Positions 45,753 through 58,053 of a stretch of 64,000 nucleotides of DNA are shown piece after piece. The number at the start of each line of letters is the position of its first letter. Position 1 is the stretch's first letter. The notes under the pieces were generated by a model, which did not search any database, had not been told where the DNA came from, and saw only the letters and a program-made list of their open reading frames with translations. The DNA lies in the NCBI GenBank assembly GCA_030248195.1, contig JASAND010028051.1:1-64000 (forward strand), read 5' to 3'. A program made the position numbers and the translations under genes. Source of the stretch: Trissonchulus latispiculum. Taxonomy: Eukaryota > Nematoda > Enoplea > Enoplida > Ironidae.

Positions 45753-46160
45753 TTAGCGCATCTTGAAGAACGCAGGATTATTAAGGACTTTGTTTTAGTA
45801 CATAGACTATTGCATGGTTTGCTTGACCTTGATGCCTCTGTTTTTGATTTGAACTTATATGATGGTACAATATGACATCCGTGAAAACTAACCATTAAAC
45901 GGAGTAATTTGGAAATACGTAAATACCTTTTTACAAATAGTGTAGTTCCAAATTGAAATTCGCTAGACTTACAAGCAGTCGCAGCAGAGTCATTAATTTC
46001 TAATGCTTAATTAATTCCTTAATTCATTAATGCTAATGTCTCGCTTCCTAAATTCACCAAGAGCAGGGGATTAGTAGTTGGCTAACCGGCCCATTCCGCT
46101 CTATTCCACCTAATGCTTGATGTTTTTGTATTAATAAACTATTTACTGTTTACTGTTTAC
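45753..46160 (+). pseudogene. LINE 3' fragment
   Basis: Reads LAHLEERRIIKDFVLVHRLL, then HGLLDLDASVFDLNLYDGT. Frame-shifted pieces follow that fit the end of a CR1/jockey-like polyprotein, then a TTTACTGTTTACTGTTTAC tail. Same part of the protein as at 17010-17268, but a different element. Confidence 0.65.
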
Positions 46161-46460
46161 ATGGAACTATTCCATCTTTTTATTGTGGTGATTGGCTGGA
46201 ATAAAATAACTAACTATAAAAGTCTTTTCATAATGGTTCTGTCAATGAACTGAAGACAAAGAAAGGCAAAGAAACCTGCAAGCCGCTACCAAAACAGGCA
46301 ACTGCTAGCCCTGTTGGATTTTGTTCAACGTAATTGCAATAAGTTTTTTCCGCAACAGGAAAATGTTCGTGAAAAGCAATCATCTAATCTCTGCTGACGA
46401 AACAATTACTCAGTTCTTCATTTACAAATGGTTATATAGCGTGAGCACCTCTAAATTCTA

Positions 46461-47250
46461 ACAGTGCGTTCGTTCTTGCTCATTCAGCCACAAATGCAGC
46501 TGAGATAACTGAAACTAAGGCACTTCCTCGTTTGATGCTAATTGAATTTGTGTCAAATGTCACCTAATTCAATGACTAAAATCCTTCCAACACAATGCTG
46601 AAAGAAAGAGCAAGCATACATATATGTATTTTGGATATTTTAGTTAGCACATTATGCACATATTGCATATATATTGCTACTAAAATGGCTGCGAAAAATT
46701 GAAAGCCCGAAAATAAAATAAAAATTCTTCACACTATTTAAAATATGTCTACTGCGAAACCCAAGAAATAGTTTTCCAATAAGAAAACTTGAGGCCCAGA
46801 AGTCTTGGCCATCTTGGATAAATCGAAAGTGCCACTACAGTCAAACTACAGGCTGGATAACGGGTTTTGCACTAGAATCGAGTCCAATGCATCTGTAATT
46901 GCCAGAATTCCGGGACATGGGCTCATTTTCAGAAGTTCATTTTACTACAAGAATTGCTCTGCTATTTCAAGGATTTCAAATGACACCAAGCACTAAACCT
47001 CTATGCTTTTTCGATCAGCTATAAACTAAACGCATTAACTTTCACTTTAACTTTTAAGTATATAGTAATGAGGTTTTCATGAAAATGTCAAGACAAAGTC
47101 CAGAGTTGTCTAAGCATGACGAGCAAAACCTTTTTGAAGCATCAACAAAAGTTAATGATTGAAATTCGTAGACAGGCAGTAATCCTTCAATACTTGAATG
47201 CTTCGTCAGTATTACAAACACACAGCTCACAACCTGAGAATAAACGACAC
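46461..47250 (-). other. Segmental duplication, right copy, outer part
   Basis: 46461-46570 matches the exon-like block at 38242-38363, and 47025-47250 matches 42025-42260. The unoccupied target site of the TTTCAG hAT element lies near 47016 (CAGCTATA where the other copy has CAGCTAGG). Confidence 0.65.
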
Positions 47251-48786
47251 ATCCGTTAAAGCTTCGTATTTTACGACTGTTAAATCAACGTTAATTGAGT
47301 TAAAAGATCACACTCAATTAATTTGTGTGCGGCCTATTATCAACTAATATCAACTATTATACGTGAGCCCTTCAAACATGAGCGTGACTTTAGAACACCG
47401 ACATACTTTTGCTGTACGCCTCAGCTAGATTATTTCAATTTAGAGACCGAGGTCATGTGATAGTGATTAACGTCTAGGTTTAGGCAAGGTAATTCGAGCA
47501 GAACTATCATAATATGTTCTTAACGTAATGGCCACCAAAGCTCGGCCTTGATAAAACGGACATAACGTGAAACTGACTGCAGTCTCAGTTTAGAAACATT
47601 AAAATTAGTACTATCTACCATACACTCCGGCACAGAATTCCAGATGGGAACAATACTTGAGCTGAAGAAAACATGTTTTAACATCTATTTGATGCCTATT
47701 TTGCATAAATTTCCATTTGCTATGGAATTTGAATGCACGAAAAAGTCGCTTACAGGCAGTCAACTTCGCCACGTATAATCTTGTACATGAAAACTAAATC
47801 TTTAACAATTCGTCTTTATTCATGCCTAGTCGAGAAAGTCTGTCTTGATATGAAACTGAGCCTAACCCTGGCAGCACTTCAGCAAATCTTTTTTGAAACT
47901 TTTCAATCAGATCAATATCACCAACAAAATTTAAAGGGGTAGTAAATTTTGGGGTAATGATGTCTCCTAAATGCACCGTTCTCGTGAAACTATAGGTTTC
48001 CAGGAAGTCTGGGTCTGGGGAGGGAGTAATTTTGGGAATTTGGTGGTCTTCGGCAGACCCCGAAAACGCCCCTGTAGCGGTACCAGGACTTTTGGATGGG
48101 GACTAGACCTTTAAATCTGACGCCCGTTTTTGGGAAAATCAGAATTTTAGGAAATTTTTAGACAATAATGTCGTAGTTTGCTAGAAATGTTAAGATGGAG
48201 GTGTACGACCAACCAAGCTTTACAAGTGGTAACTGCGCACTAATGGAAATCTGGATGAGAGGTAGTTCCAGTCGACCCGAACAGATTCTCGCCAAAACAC
48301 ACCTTAAAACTTATAAGAAAGAGGGTGACCCTCGAAAATTATGAACGTCATAATAAAATATTGAGAAGAAAAGATACTGATAGGATTATGGACTAAGCTT
48401 TCGCAGAAAAATAATAAAAGGCAATTGAAGTTTTACCAAAACAAATTAATTAAGTTACAGCATTCTTATGAATAAAAGAACAGTATTACAACCCCTCAAT
48501 ATTTTCTACAGATTATAAATCCCTATCGCAATAACAGACTCAGAAATATTTACCAAAGCCTACACGGCTGATATTCCACAAACCACCATTCGAATTGAAA
48601 AGAACTCCTAAAATACAAAACTGTCTGTCATGTCTGATGGGAACTGCCATATAAGTGCCACAGGACGGTGCGTGAAGGGTTACCCATAATCCTTCAGCCG
48701 CAACGATGGGTATCAGTACCTTGCAGTACCTAAAAACTGCTAAAAAAGGACCAAAAGGTTAACTTCGTCTGCCGGGTCTTCTCAAA
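47251..48786. other. No supported feature
   Basis: Opposite open frames at 47733-47976 have no recognisable domain. Nothing else seen. Confidence 0.3.
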
Positions 48787-48870
48787 TTAGGGTACGGAGG
48801 TAACCTCCCGCAAAACTTAGGGTACGGAGGTAACCTCCCGCAAAACTTAGGGTACGCAAGCTACGTCTGG
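48787..48870. repeat. 30 bp tandem repeat
   Basis: TTAGGGTACGGAGGTAACCT starts at 48787 and 48817, with a third start at 48847 that soon diverges. Confidence 0.9.
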
Positions 48871-49008
48871 GCCGGTTGGCGGGGGAGAGAATTTAGCATA
48901 GCTATCACAGTTCCTTTCGGATCTTCCGCAAAATTAGCGATAAAGATAATTAGTAAAGGAATTTAGTAGGATAAATAAGTAAGATAATTTATCCCAGTGT
49001 TTTGTTGC

Positions 49009-49995
49009 TTAAGGTGGTGATTCCTTTTGGGCACATATTGTTATTTGGTGGCGTAAATCAACATGAAATTTGATGAAACTTTCCGAAATAAGTTCTAGCG
49101 TTCTAACACCCTCCGCGCAATCCCGATTCAAAAATTCGAGATTTCCGGTCAGAGTGGTTTTTCCAAATTTCTGAACGTTTGGCAACTGCTTATACAGTTA
49201 TGACTATATTCATTCAAAAGATCTCATTGAGGTTCACATTTTTGCTTTTTAAAGCAAGTTTCTAACTTTTCTCTACCGTGAGATATAGCCGATTTTCTTG
49301 CTTTGGTGTCGAAAACTTGTCATCTTTGCAGAAATCAAATAATCCAACATTCCTTGTACTACGCAAGCCGTAAAATCAAACTAAGGGCGTCGATCTGAAG
49401 GTCTCCTAGGGACAGAACCATCCGGCGCATGATCGTCTTCCAACTGCTATCCTGCAGGCTGCTATCATAAAAAATGTAGTTTTTGCAAAACCACGACTAG
49501 TTTTTTTAAAGATTGTATAGCATTCACCATGCAAGCTGGAGGGCTGCTACTGAACAAATGTGTTCTGCACAAATATACCCAGGGACGATTTTTTTAGTTG
49601 ACCGATTGCTGCTTTTTAGCTAAACTAATCGCCTGACAAATTTGGAAAAAGTAGGCAAAATACAGGTTACGCACACATTTCAGCTTATTTCTCTATAACG
49701 ATGAGCTATTTCACAATAAATAAAAAATCGTTCCCAGCTATTTGATGGAGGTATCGAACGATATAACCGATGTCTCGCGAAAAAATTTACTTGAGCCTGC
49801 AAAAATTCTGGAATATTATACTTCTTCTAAAATGTGTTAAAAATATTTTAGAGAAGCAACATTAGTTTCGTGGCATGCGTTAAAAAGAAAAAATGTCAAG
49901 CTACATTTTGATATAAAAATGGCTTCTAAACTCCAAGTAATGAATGAGTAATAATGGTGCAAACTTTATGTGACCAAAGGGAATCACCACCTTAA
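49009..49995. mobile_element. TTAA-flanked element, GGTGGTGATTCC family, copy 2
   Basis: 987 bp with the same termini as 39355-40344 (TTAAGGTGGTGATTCCTTTT and GGAATCACCACCTTAA) and TTAA on both sides. The copies align end to end in the same orientation with modest divergence. Confidence 0.92.
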
Positions 49996-51696
49996 ACAGG
50001 AGTAAGTTTGTGGAACCTTTAAGTAAGATATAAGCATTAAATTAAGTTAAAAGAGTTACAAAGTAACCTTAAACATGCTTAAGCGTGTGTAAGTAGGACC
50101 AAAATGGTACGAAGAGTCCCGAAGTACCCTCGTGGTACTGTGATATTAAAATAAATTAAATAAGGGGGGTTAATGGAGTTTTAAAGTTAACTGGAAACAA
50201 GAAATATTGGTTAAAATATGAATAAAGTACCTTAAAAATAAGAATTGCGGAGAAGATCCTCCTGTCCGCGCTGTAGGCCCCTAGAATAGAAAACGGGTAT
50301 ATAGTTCGGGAGCTACTGTGGCGTACTGGGGTGGGAAATAAAATTGACATTGAAATTTTTGAGAAACACATGCTGATGCAAATAAGATAGGTGACAACTA
50401 AACGAGATACGTACTAAAATAATTTTGTATAAATATGGAGCAAAAGAGGGAGAGCATATTGACATGACTAGTGCGTCATACATCTTCTAACATTACGCAA
50501 GGTAACATAGACAAGTCAAAACAAAAAACCCGCTATCAAACCCGTTAATAAAATACGAAAGGAAATGAAAATTGAAAGAAAACTGAAAAGAAATGAACAT
50601 TGCTTTAGTAAAACGTTTTGAAAAGAATTTCGGTTAGATGATTAAAGCAAATATAAACACAACATAAACATATAAAACTGTATATCAAATCACATATATA
50701 AGGCAACATTATGCATAAATCACAGTCAAAAATCATTACAAGGTACATGAAATTTTGATTGGTAAAATTGAAAATTGGTAAAATGTAAGTTTAATAAAAA
50801 GTCTATAATTTTTGAATAAATCTAGGAAAAAGGTTTACATTTTAAATGTTTATAATATCGGAAAATACGAAGCTCAGAAAAGTACATACAGACACATTAA
50901 AGCACAAAACCAAACTAGCTTAAAATCACCAAATCATAGAAAAATTGTTTCTTTGGAATAGGTCTATATACAGTATAAACGTCACTATCGATGGAATGGT
51001 ACCACACTTTAACAAAGAAGGGGAATGTGGGTACTAGACCCCTCAAAAATTGGAAGTTTGGGCACAAAGGCTAGCGTAATCAGGGCCAAGGGACAGGGGG
51101 GCAGTGTCAGGAAAGGCTGGCCAAACCAAAAGCTAATGCATATTTTATCAGAAAATGGACAGTTTCTTAAATTTTCGAAAAATTTGTCAAAAAATCGCGT
51201 AAAATTACTCATTATGCTCTAAAATGGCTTTAAAGTAGCTAGTTAAGCTCTAAATTCGCTTAAAATCTGCAAAACTTGCACATTTTCTAAAAACTTTTCT
51301 GCTTGAACCCCCCCAATTTTGGTTAGGTACAAGGATAGGTAAAATTTGGGCTAAAACCGGTACAGGACCCCCTCAAAGCTAGTAAAGTTCGGATAGGAAA
51401 GGTCCAAATTTCAAATGAGTTCAATCACAAACACTCAATTCATATGCAGCCTAAACAACTATCAACTATAATACGTGAGTCCTTTGGAAAAGAACGTGAC
51501 TTCAGAACACAGAGCAGGTTTTGTGGTACCTTCCATTGGGGCCAGACATCCTGAAGGAAGAGCCCCAAATCACAAACGGTGGGGTACTGGCTGGGTTTGA
51601 GGTTGCGGTTGGGTTTCGCGCCCAATCTTGATTTGGTGTTTTTATTTCAATTATGGATGTTAAATGTTGCTGGTGTGGTGGTGGTAAAACAATTTG
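49996..51696. other. No supported feature
   Basis: AT-rich, with short open frames on both strands at 51009-51222 and no domain. A GTACC-rich stretch lies at 50100-50140. Confidence 0.3.
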
Positions 51697-51890
51697 GCAT
51701 GGTGATTTCTTTTGGGCACGGATTGTTTTTTACCGCCCAAAATCAAAATGAAATTTGATCTGATGAAACTTCCAAAATAAGTTCTTTTAGCGTTCTAACA
51801 CAATCCGTGCAATCCCGCTTTAAAATCTTGGCATTTCTGTTCAGGACAGTTTTTGACAATTTCTGACAGTTTGGCCGCAGCTACATAATA
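51697..51890. mobile_element. GGTGGTGATTCC family, copy 3, left part
   Basis: CATGGTGATTTCTTTTGGGCAC and the following 180 bp match the left end of the other copies, but TTAA and the first bases are lost. The copy breaks off near 51890 and resumes at about 56009. Confidence 0.8.
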
Positions 51891-51936
51891 TAGGTATAAA
51901 GGCGCCTACGCGGCCCCCTGGAGACAGTGTTGGCCT

Positions 51937-52119
51937 GGTGCCAGCTAATTAGAGGTCCGGGAGGGGTAAAAAGGTTACCATAATAAAGTACTCGAGCAGT
52001 ACTACAACTATCACCATACTTTTGGTTGAAATCCCGGACTTCGAAATTTTGAACTAGGCGCGAGTTACCGTGCGTTTGTTTTTTTCTCGGTTAATAAAGC
52101 TTTTCGGAAGTGCTTATGT
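51937..52119. repeat. 183 bp direct repeat, left copy (LTR-like)
   Basis: Runs from GGTGCCAGCTAATTAGAGG to TTTTCGGAAGTGCTTATGT. The copy at 54147-54329 has the same length and about a dozen differences. It does not start TG and end CA, and no target duplication was found. Confidence 0.9.
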
Positions 52120-52822
52120 AACGGTGCGTGAGTGTATAGCCTAGTCCTGAGAACGACTGCACTTGGTGTACAACTTTATTGCTCGGGAGCTTCACACAAA
52201 CTGACTTCAATCTTCCAAGAAACATTCAACATCAGCTTACCAAAATACAAAGTTCAATCCCAAAACTCTTGAAGCAATTTATAAATGTTTTGACTCCACT
52301 ATTCTTAGTGCAAATCTTTAAAAGCACCGGAGTCAAAACAACAGAAAAAACAAGAATAACAACAATCCTAGCTTTGAGGGGTTTCTACCGTAACCTTTCA
52401 AAGCTAGGATAAAACATCTGTAGTAATTAATAATTCATTAATTGTTAGCTATGAAAAGTCTATATCTAGGTTACATTTTGGGGGTTTATAAGAATGAACG
52501 TCCTCGTTCATAAAGTCTATACCTAATCAAAATTCTAGGTTTGATAAGATTTAAAGGATTTTAAGCTTTAGTGAAGTTGAAATATAGGAAAAACGCGTAT
52601 TCAAAGTGAAAACAAAATTGTTTTTAGCAACAACTGTGGAAGTTAACTTTAGAGATACTAACTCTTAGTTACGCTAAATTACCGCAGACTAACACACAAT
52701 TATTAAAATAAAACAGTCTACAAAATCTACGGAAACAGGTCTTTGGATAAATGTTCAGTATTCTATCTTGGAGCATAAAGTCACAAAAGTAATTCAGGCA
52801 GATTTGACTGTGGCTGGTTCGG

Positions 52823-54139
52823 TTACTGCGGCTGATTTGTTGCTTGAGGCTGTTGACTGGGGGCCGCTAGTTGGATACCCCATAGCTCTGGCTGGTCTAC
52901 GACTCCCAAAGACAGGCAGAGAACCTCAGATGGCAGAAGCACCGCTGGGATGGCCATGAAAAGAGCACCTGGGGGCACGTCAGTGCGACCGTCCATCACA
53001 TTGACTGTGAGGGTTCTGGCAGCTATAGGCGGGGCTATTCCTATACCCATCCCATAGGAGGCTTGGGAATTGCTTCCTGGAGAGGGTTGAGCTGATACCT
53101 GGTAGCTCTGACCCAACTGCGCAGATAAGGCAGTCGTCTGGCCCATCGCTAGTCCCGACTGAGGAGGTCGAGGCCCTACCGGACGAAATCCAGGAGGCGC
53201 AGGGACATAAACTCTGGGCGCCGGGTAGGACATGGTCTCCGAGGTGCCACGGTGCAGTGGAGCCAACCTAGGACCGATAGGATGCGGCGTAGCATCCACA
53301 GGGGCCAAGGGCTCCGTTCGAGTCACAGGTTCCGTGACCAGTGGAATAGCTTCAAGTTGCGAAGGGCGTGCTGATTCATCTTGGCGTCCTGGCTCTTCGC
53401 GACTGATCGGCTCATCTTGGAGCGGCGTTGCAGATCTTGCCGGTTTGTTCATTTTTTCCTCCGGTGGAAGACCTGTCTACTCGGTGCTAACCGGATTTGC
53501 AACCGGCTGATCATCCATGGACATCGGTTGATCGTCTGGGACGTCTTCGAGAATGATTCGCCTATCCGGTATTTCTGCTTCCATTGTCGAATCATTGTGA
53601 GTGGAATCGATTTCCACCACTGGCAGCAGTAGCATGGGCAGCGGAGTTGTAGCCTCCTGTTTGTAGGAACTCACTGAAACAAACCGCTTGCAGTTCGCCA
53701 GAGCAGGAATGAAAAGGGCCCACAGATCGAAGAGTGCCAATGTACCGCGGACATTGACATGTAGGCGGTCCGAATCGAACAAAGTCCAGCGAATTGGGAA
53801 GTCCGTCGAAAAGGGATTGCGATCCGGAATGAGCTCGCCAGCCATGATGTGATATCCAGCATCAAGAATCTTGGCGCGGAGATAATCTTGGAATTCTTGA
53901 GCCGCTGACGAAGATGTCTTGGCCTGCGGCAACGGCAGTGAGAAATAAATCTCAGAACTGCCTTTTCGGGAAAGCACATCGCGAAGCTTATCAAATTTCT
54001 TATCAATCTCTTGGCGCGTTTCGTTCAACAGATGCTTAATACCCACGTGTATCACCACATAGCGATACTGGCTAAAAGAGTAGCGTTCTAGGACGTCTGC
54101 AGCACCGTCAAACAGCAATCCCGAATTAGAGACAGACAT
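52823..54139 (-). CDS. SGNH-hydrolase-like ORF with in-frame TAG, in a repeat-flanked element
   Basis: A single minus frame from 54139 to 52823 is broken only by a TAG at 53477-53479. The first 220 codons hold an SGNH/GDSL-like fold: YRYVVIHVGIKHLLNE fits block III, where VIHVGTND is usual, and FDSDRLHVNVRGT fits block V with its catalytic His. The block I Gly-Asp-Ser is missing, as if the N-terminus were cut. After the TAG come about 210 codons rich in Pro, Gln, Ser and Glu, with VYVPAPPGFRPVGPRPPQSG and a C-terminal domain ending QQPQATNQPQ. The ORF starts 8 bp inside the right 183 bp repeat's inner edge. It looks like a transposon protein. Enzyme activity is doubtful. Confidence 0.65.
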
Positions 54140-54146
54140 TAGAGAC

Positions 54147-54329
54147 GGTGCCAGCTAATTAGAGGTCCGGGAGGGGTAAAAAGGTTACCATAGTAAAGTA
54201 CTAGATCAGTACTACAACTATCACCATACTTGTGGTTGAAATTCCGGACTTCGAAATTTTGCACTAGCCACGAGTTACCGTGCGTTTGTTTTTTACTCGG
54301 TTAATAACGCTTTTCGGAAGTGCTTATGT
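54147..54329. repeat. 183 bp direct repeat, right copy (LTR-like)
   Basis: Same orientation and length as 51937-52119. Together they enclose the SGNH ORF, giving a unit of about 2.4 kb. Confidence 0.9.
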
Positions 54330-54789
54330 CAGCGCAGTGGTGGAACGGTATGGGCATTTTGGCCCAATACTACTATTATATGTTGGTAGGCAGGGTCGTC
54401 CCATGCAACCATTTTTGATCATTTTGGCACATTGCCAATTTTGGCTCTGTGCCAAATCCCCAAAGTCGGACTTTCGCTATTTTGGCACTTGTGTTCGACT
54501 TTTTTCACAGGCTAGCAGCTAGATCGGTTTGCTTGGTTTTATTTGAATATTTCGGACTATGCGCGGAACGAGGGGGATTTTTTAATTTCGCTCTGGAGCT
54601 TTCAGGAGATGAGCCCAAACGTTGCACTTTTTCACCTGCTTTGACCTGTTCACTAGAAATGGTCTAAAAGTTACTACAAATGGCGTTTTTCGGAATTCTA
54701 GTGGTACCCATATATAGTAAATCGGGGTCGCTGAAAACGATGAGCATAGTGCCGAGATCGGTGGATGTGACCCCCGACCCAAGCGCCCA

Positions 54790-55040
54790 CTCACAGTGGG
54801 TCCGGTGTGGGTCAAAAACGAAATTCTTCAAAAGTGCTCACCTTTGGTATCAAATGAAAGCCCTTGGCGAGGCGATCAATTTTTGTCATTATACCACCCA
54901 CAAAAAGTGGCCACACCGACCTGTGGGTGGGCGCCCCACCCACAGTGTGTCCCGTGTGGGTCAAAAATGAAAGTCTTCAAAAGTGGTCATGGTTGGTATC
55001 CAATGAAATCCCTTGGCGAGGAGATCAACGTTTGAAGCGA
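54790..55040. repeat. 149 bp tandem repeat, two diverged units
   Basis: GTGTGGGTCAAAAA(C/T)GAAA starts at 54805 and 54954, each followed by CTTCAAAAGTG, GGTATC.AATGAAA and CCCTTGGCGAGG.GATCAA. Confidence 0.85.
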
Positions 55041-55221
55041 CCTATGGCTGGCCAGATCTAGTTCAACAGGTTCAAAGTTGAACATGTTGAAAGTTGCTGG
55101 TTCAAGCTGCTGGAAATAGCGGGAAGGCAGAAGTTTTGCATACAAATGTCTATGGCATTTTTCAGGCTCCTTGTATCAGTAAGCACACTGCTGGAAAGGG
55201 AACCTTTAAAATGACAGAAGG

Positions 55222-56008
55222 ACAAGTAATGAAACTGCTCCTCCGGAGCATGAAAAAGTAATATGGGTGTGGTGAGGTTCTAAAATCAATAGAGGACTAG
55301 TCTTATAAACTCTTAATATGGGGGCTAGGTTCAAAAAAAGAGGACTAGGGTTGTGGGCGAATTAATATGGGCCCAGCTTCCCCGAGCAACCCATATTCGC
55401 GGGCTTTCACGCTTCGCCATGGCGATTGTCATATACAAAGCTATTATTGTCAGTCAATAATAACAATTCCGGCAGTTAAACAATCGCTGCAAGTTGCTTG
55501 CATAAAAAGTTAGATTAGCTAGGTATATATAAAACGATATAGTAATTTTGTTGTGCTGGACTACGGCAAGCAACGAGCAAAAATCAAGGCTATGATTGTA
55601 AAGCTAGTGGTTCAATGCAAATAGAAGATCGTCGGAGAGAGAGTTCTGAAATTATTGTTGAAATATAGACTTTTCTTATAAATGGTTAAAATGCACAGTA
55701 AATATTAAGTTTATTGAAAGAAATGTTTGCTTCCATTAACACTCGTTTGTCAGAGTTGTACACTATTTACGCACCGTAACTAAATCTGAACACTGGTATG
55801 TTGTATGTGTATAACCTTGTCAGTCCGCGAATATGGGTTGCTCGGCGAAGCTGGGCCCATATTAATTTGCCCCCAACCTGGTCCTCTTCTTTTTTTGAAC
55901 CTAGCCCCCATATTAAGCATTTTAAAGACTAGTCCTCTATTGATTTTAGAACCTCACCACATCCATATGACTTTTTCATGCTCCGGAGGAGCATTTTCAT
56001 TACTTGTG
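55222..56008. mobile_element. Long terminal-inverted-repeat element, about 185 bp arms
   Basis: 55222-55405 and 55825-56008 are inverted copies. Shared blocks are ACAAGTAATGAAA, GCTCCTCCGGAGCATGAAAA, AATCAATAGAGGACTAGTCTT and CCCGAGCAACCCATATTCGCG. The centre (55410-55820) is AT-rich and non-coding. Target duplication not resolved. Confidence 0.88.
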
Positions 56009-56750
56009 ACTATATCCATTGGAAAGATCTCATAGAGCTCAACAGTTTTTGCTTTTGAAAGCATCTTTCTAGCTTTTTTCTAACATTAGATGTATCAATT
56101 TTCATATTTTGACATCGAATACTTGTCATTTTTAAAGAAATCAAATAAACGATTATTTCTTGAGTTACACAAGCCGTAAATTTTAATCTGAAAATCTCAT
56201 GGAGGCCAGTTATCGGAGATATGGAGATCTTCTAATTGCTAACTTGTAGGCGTCTATCATAAAACATAAAGTTTTTACAAAAACACGACCATATTTTTCC
56301 AGCGATTGTGGAACATTTAGAAAGCAAGCCAGACGGTTGCCGCTTAACAGATCTGCTCTACACAGAAATGCTTTTTAGCTGCCCCGCCCCAATTACTGCG
56401 TCCTAACCAACGTTGTCGCTTCCGAAGTTGGCAAGGCAAATTAGGTTTGTTGGCAGGTTGCGCATACATTTTTGGTATTTTTTCCCATACTAAAAGCAAT
56501 TTCATAATAATTAAAAAACGGTCCCCAGCTAATTAGATAGAGGTATCGAATGATATAACCGTTCTCTGTCGAAAAAAATTTACTTCATTCTGCAAAAAAT
56601 CTGGAAAATTACACTTCTTCTAAAATACAGTAAACATATTGTGAAAACCCAAAATTAGTTTCATTGTATTCACTAAGAAAACAAAATGTTCAGGTACATT
56701 TTGATGTAAATATGGGTTTGTAGCTAAGTAGTAAATGAGTAATAGCCATA
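56009..56750. mobile_element. GGTGGTGATTCC family, copy 3, right part
   Basis: Continues copy 3 from GACTATATCCATTGGAAAGATCTC, as in the two intact copies, to AATGAGTAATAGCC. The last 50 bp and TTAA are replaced by a G-rich element. Confidence 0.8.
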
Positions 56751-56788
56751 CGTGTGCTGGGGGGGGGTGGTTGGGAGGGACATGGCAT

Positions 56789-57346
56789 CATAGGTGAACC
56801 AGGATACAGTTTACCCCCTGTGAGACCCCCCCCCACGGAGAGGCCAGACCCCCTCCCCCCCCTACCCGGCCTCAACTACTCCCCCCCCCAAGCCGAGCTC
56901 AAACCCCCCTCCCCCCCTAAAACTGGGTCCAAACCAAGTAAAAAATGTAAAATTTTTGAAAAATTTTTTTGCAATTTCTGAAAATTTTTGAAAAAAATTC
57001 GCAAAAATGGATGTAAATCAGCTATAAACATCTAAAGATGGTTATTTATAGCAATTAAAAGGTAATATACGCAATTATAATTCACAATCTGGCCTAATTT
57101 AGGCATATTTTAGCACAAATTTGTCAATTTTCAAGCCCTATTTTCGCATACGAATGCTATTGACAGAAGCTTTTCAGTACGTTTTATGTACTGTACATCG
57201 AAAAAGGACCATTTTAAGCTAAAAAAACTTGGGTACAGTTTAGGGGGGGTCCCCCTCCCCCAAATTTCGGATTTTGGTGGGGTCCCCCGAGCCAAATTTG
57301 GACCTTCTACTCCCCCCCCCCAACCCAAACAGGTGGTACACCTATG
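56789..57346. mobile_element. G/C-run non-autonomous hAT element, CATAGGTG family, copy 2
   Basis: 558 bp with ends CATAGGTGAACCAGG and CAGGTGGTACACCTATG and a perfect 8 bp target duplication CATGGCAT (56781-56788, 57347-57354). It contains runs of 7 to 10 C at five places. Reverse orientation relative to 44587-45036. Confidence 0.92.
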
Positions 57347-57351
57347 CATGG

Positions 57352-58010
57352 CATAGGTGTGTTAGGGGAGGGGGGTGGGGGGGACGAACTTGTTTAAAAA
57401 CATGTGAAATTTAATAAAATTCTTCTTCATTTTCTCTGACAATCTTCTAAGGGGAAGACTCGAAACCTCAAAGGGAGGGGGCGAAATAGCAAAGGAGGGA
57501 TCCCCCCGAGCCCCCGGTCCCCTCCCCTGGATCCATAGGTGTGGCTGGCGAACAAAGTGGGCGTGGGAGTTTGAAAAAAGTTGGGTGGGGGGTTTGGCAA
57601 AAAAGGGGGAGGGGGGTCGAGAAAAAGTCGATTGGATTTGGGGGGAGGTGTAAGAAAAATTTTTGAGGGGGGGGGTCGGCGAAAAATGGCTTTTTCGCTA
57701 AAGAACTGAAAATTTTTCTCAATTTTCAGCGATCTTTAAGGTAATAAGGCGAATTTTAGCAATTTTCCTTTATTTTTTTGAAAATTTTCGAATTTTTGGC
57801 GAAAAATTTGCAAAAATTCAGGTAGGGGGTTGAAAATTTTTAGGTTGGCGAAAAATTTGCAAAAATTCAGGTAGGGGGTTGAAAATTTTTAGGGGGGGGG
57901 GTTGGCCGAAGGCCGTGGTGGGAGGTGGAGGGGTAGAAAAAATTTTTTAGGGGGAGGGTCTGCGACCCCTCCATTTGGGGGGAGGGGTCCCCCCCCCTAA
58001 CACACCTATG
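57352..58010. mobile_element. G-run element, CATAGGTGTGTTAGGGG sub-family
   Basis: 659 bp between CATAGGTGTGTTAGGGG and CCCCTAACACACCTATG, a 17 bp perfect inverted repeat. It abuts copy 2 and shares the CAT of its target duplication. GGGGGGG runs recur eight or more times. A 38 bp piece (GTAGGGGGTTGAAAATTTTT) is doubled near 57820-57890. Confidence 0.8.
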
Positions 58011-58053
58011 GGCTATGCCTGGATCCACCACTGGCGGACATACAGGTGTGAGC

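Noticed and set aside
48000..48100. Possible repeat of the G-run family near 48010
   Set aside because: Only a short GGGTCTGGGGAGGG motif; no element ends.
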